From the NCBI RefSeq assembly GCF_003946605.1, contig NZ_RHOQ01000002.1, positions 62,001 through 126,000 on the forward strand: a stretch of 64,000 nucleotides of DNA, given 5' to 3'. Below are positions 62,876-64,000 of the stretch, in pieces (within the stretch, counting starts at the first letter, position 1; every line of letters begins with the position of its first letter). The translations under genes and the position numbers were made by a program. The notes below the pieces were generated by a model that ran no database searches, had not been told where the DNA came from, and worked only from the letters and a program-made list of their open reading frames with translations. The DNA is from Companilactobacillus baiquanensis. GTDB taxonomy: Bacteria > Bacillota > Bacilli > Lactobacillales > Lactobacillaceae.

Positions 62876-63325
62876 ATGGGTATTCTTGAAAACAAGAAAA
62901 TCGCTATTTTAGGCGATCGTGATGGAATTCCTGGTATGGCTATCGAGGCTTGTGTAAAAACAGCAGGCGCTGAAGTTGTATTTTCAACAACTGAATGCTT
63001 TGTTTGAACGAGCGCGGGAGCAATGGACCTGGAAAATCAACAAAGAATTAAAGATCTTACAGACAAATACGGAAAAGACGATCTAGTAGTTGTACTAGGT
63101 GGTGGAGAAGCAGAAGCTTGTGGCTTGGCTGCTGAAACCGTATCAACTGGTGATCCAACATTCGCTGGTCCATTAGCAGGAGTCCAGTTAGGACTTAAAG
63201 CATATCATATGTTTGAACTAAAAGATGAAGTAGATCCAGCAGTATATGACGAACAAGTATCAATGATGGAAATGGTCTTGGATAAAGACGCTATTAATAA
63301 AGAAGTACAAGAATATCGTGGATAG
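62876..63325 (+). CDS. grdA: Glycine reductase selenoprotein A (UGA-encoded Sec44)
   Basis: The reading frame starts at the ATG at 62876 (GGAGAG 7 bases upstream) and continues to 63325, except for a UGA at 63005-63007. Read through as selenocysteine it gives a 149-residue protein with [12 protein letters not shown] near the N-terminus, the motif C41-F-V-U44[11 protein letters not shown] and [20 protein letters not shown], all matching clostridial GrdA. GrdA attacks the component B Schiff base, forming Se-carboxymethyl-selenocysteine, which component C converts to acetyl phosphate. The codons after the UGA are GC-rich, as expected of a Sec-insertion hairpin. A stop-based annotation starting at 63023 would lose the active site. 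Confidence 0.93.
63008..63040 (+). promoter_or_regulatory. Candidate SECIS region downstream of the grdA UGA
   Basis: 17 of the 25 bases 63008-63032 are G or C in an otherwise AT-rich gene, and the codons there (ACG, AGC, GCG, CTG) are uncommon elsewhere in this window. CGGG (63015-63018) can pair CCTG (63028-63031) across a 9-base loop. The fold is weak by eye and unverified. Confidence 0.5.
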
Positions 63326-63366
63326 TTTTCACTACTTCCCAAACCTTTTGTAAAGGAGGAAATAAA

Positions 63367-64000
63367 ATGACCAAAAAAAGAATTGTGCATTACATAAACC
63401 AATTCTTTGCCGGGATCGGTGGTGAAGAGAAGGCTGATGTTAAGCCTGAGAAGAGAGACGGTGTTGTTGGACCTGGTATGGCGTTTAAAGGTCAACTAGC
63501 TGATGTAGCTGAAATCGTTGGTACTGTCATCTGTGGTGATAGTTACTTCAATGAAAATGAAGCAGAAGCTTCAGAAACTGTTCTTGAAATGATTAAAAGC
63601 TACGATCCAGATCTCGTTATCGTAGGACCAAGTTTTAACGCTGGTCGTTACGGTGTTGCCGCTGGTGCAGTTGCCAAATTGGTTGATACGAATTTACATC
63701 TTCCAGTTGTTGGTGGTATGTATCCAGAGAATCCTGGTTTTGAGCTATACAGAAAAAACGGATACTTTGTAGAGGTTGGTAATAGTGCCGCTACAATGAG
63801 AAAAGCAATTCCTGCTATGTCTGATGTTGTTAAACAAATTATTAACGGCAATAAAGAAATTACAGGTTATATGCCAAAAGGTCTCCGTGAAAATGTATTC
63901 AGAGAAGAACGTGGTTCAAAACGTGCTGTAGACATGCTCGTAGATAAATTAAATGGCAAGGAATTCACAACAGAATATCCAATGCCTACCTTCGACCGCG
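63367..64000 (+). CDS. grdB: Glycine reductase component B, GrdB (5' part)
   Basis: The frame is open to the window end, so 211 of about 435 residues are seen. The start KRIVHYINQFFAGIGGEEKAD and the VGPSFNAGRYGVAAG and HLPVVGGMYPENPG stretches are those of clostridial GrdB. It forms component B together with GrdE. GrdB normally holds a selenocysteine in its C-terminal part, which lies outside this window. AAAGGAGG precedes the ATG. grdC and grdD would be expected next. Confidence 0.92.
   Translation, partial: MTKKRIVHYINQFFAGIGGEEKADVKPEKRDGVVGPGMAFKGQLADVAEIVGTVICGDSYFNENEAEASETVLEMIKSYDPDLVIVGPSFNAGRYGVAAGAVAKLVDTNLHLPVVGGMYPENPGFELYRKNGYFVEVGNSAATMRKAIPAMSDVVKQIINGNKEITGYMPKGLRENVFREERGSKRAVDMLVDKLNGKEFTTEYPMPTFDR

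Noticed and set aside
62876..63022. grdA as a frameshifted or broken gene with a premature stop
   Set aside because: The only interruption is one UGA at the known Sec codon, and homology is continuous in the same frame on both sides.

Overview
The window is a contiguous stretch of an AT-rich Firmicutes chromosome, most likely a Lactobacillaceae member and possibly a Companilactobacillus-type lactobacillus (inference). The supporting signs are rsmG-soj-spo0J-DUF951-ychF-DUF1129 in that order, a lysine-type MurE next to an aspartate/glutamate racemase, PepC, a WxL surface protein, an ECF S component, cydABDC and GtrA proteins. I saw no rRNA, tRNA, insertion sequence, prophage or CRISPR array.

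Layout. 1-8.9 kb: the 3' end of a glycosyltransferase, the cydABDC operon (minus strand), an Asn/Gln-rich membrane protein and a PdxK/ThiD kinase. 9-18.1 kb: a TipAS-type MerR regulator, a large membrane protein, proC, an ECF S component, an amidotransferase, a long nested hairpin, a DUF3737 beta-helix protein and a heterodimeric ABC exporter. 18.2-25.7 kb: gatD without murT, pepC, deoC, an EAL protein, a membrane-anchored MerR regulator with a zinc ribbon, and a three-gene envelope cluster (zinc ribbon/SGNH lipoprotein/zinc ribbon). 25.8-30.8 kb: the rsmG-parAB-ychF block and a 41-residue small protein. 31-36.4 kb: two-component system, D,D-carboxypeptidase, MurE and racemase, a cell-wall cluster. 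36.5-50.7 kb: lipoprotein, Zn/Mn-type ABC genes, GtrA, ROK kinase, flippase, DUF1304/TetR pair, a candidate ncRNA, DUF2975/HTH genes, an SMR pair, guaB, a second GtrA, MarR, GNAT, DUF1275 and AEC genes. 50.8-58.9 kb: three amino-acid permeases, a WxL protein, and a transsulfuration enzyme behind a Cys-Cys-Cys leader peptide. 59.4-64 kb: grdX-trxB-trxA-grdE-grdA-grdB.

The outstanding feature is that last operon, which encodes the clostridial-type glycine reductase (Stickland) system. grdA contains an in-frame UGA at codon 44 inside the CFVU motif, so it should be a selenoprotein; a gene finder would call only a truncated ORF from 63023. The thioredoxin reductase carries an extra thioredoxin-fold domain without CXXC and lacks the usual HRRxxxR NADPH motif. 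The operon has a promoter (TTGCAA-17-TATATT) whose -35 box overlaps a near-consensus CcpA site, which predicts catabolite repression of glycine reduction. The window holds no selABCD genes, and grdC/grdD and the selenocysteine codon of grdB would lie beyond its end.

Other regulatory structures worth attention are the cysteine leader-peptide attenuator before the cystathionine lyase/synthase, two MerR promoters with 19-nt spacers, everted parS-like half-sites at the start of the rsmG-parAB transcript, a 28-bp palindrome between tetR and a DUF1304 gene, and several long imperfect hairpins between convergent genes. Domain and family assignments are recognised by eye from the translated sequences and were not checked by database search.
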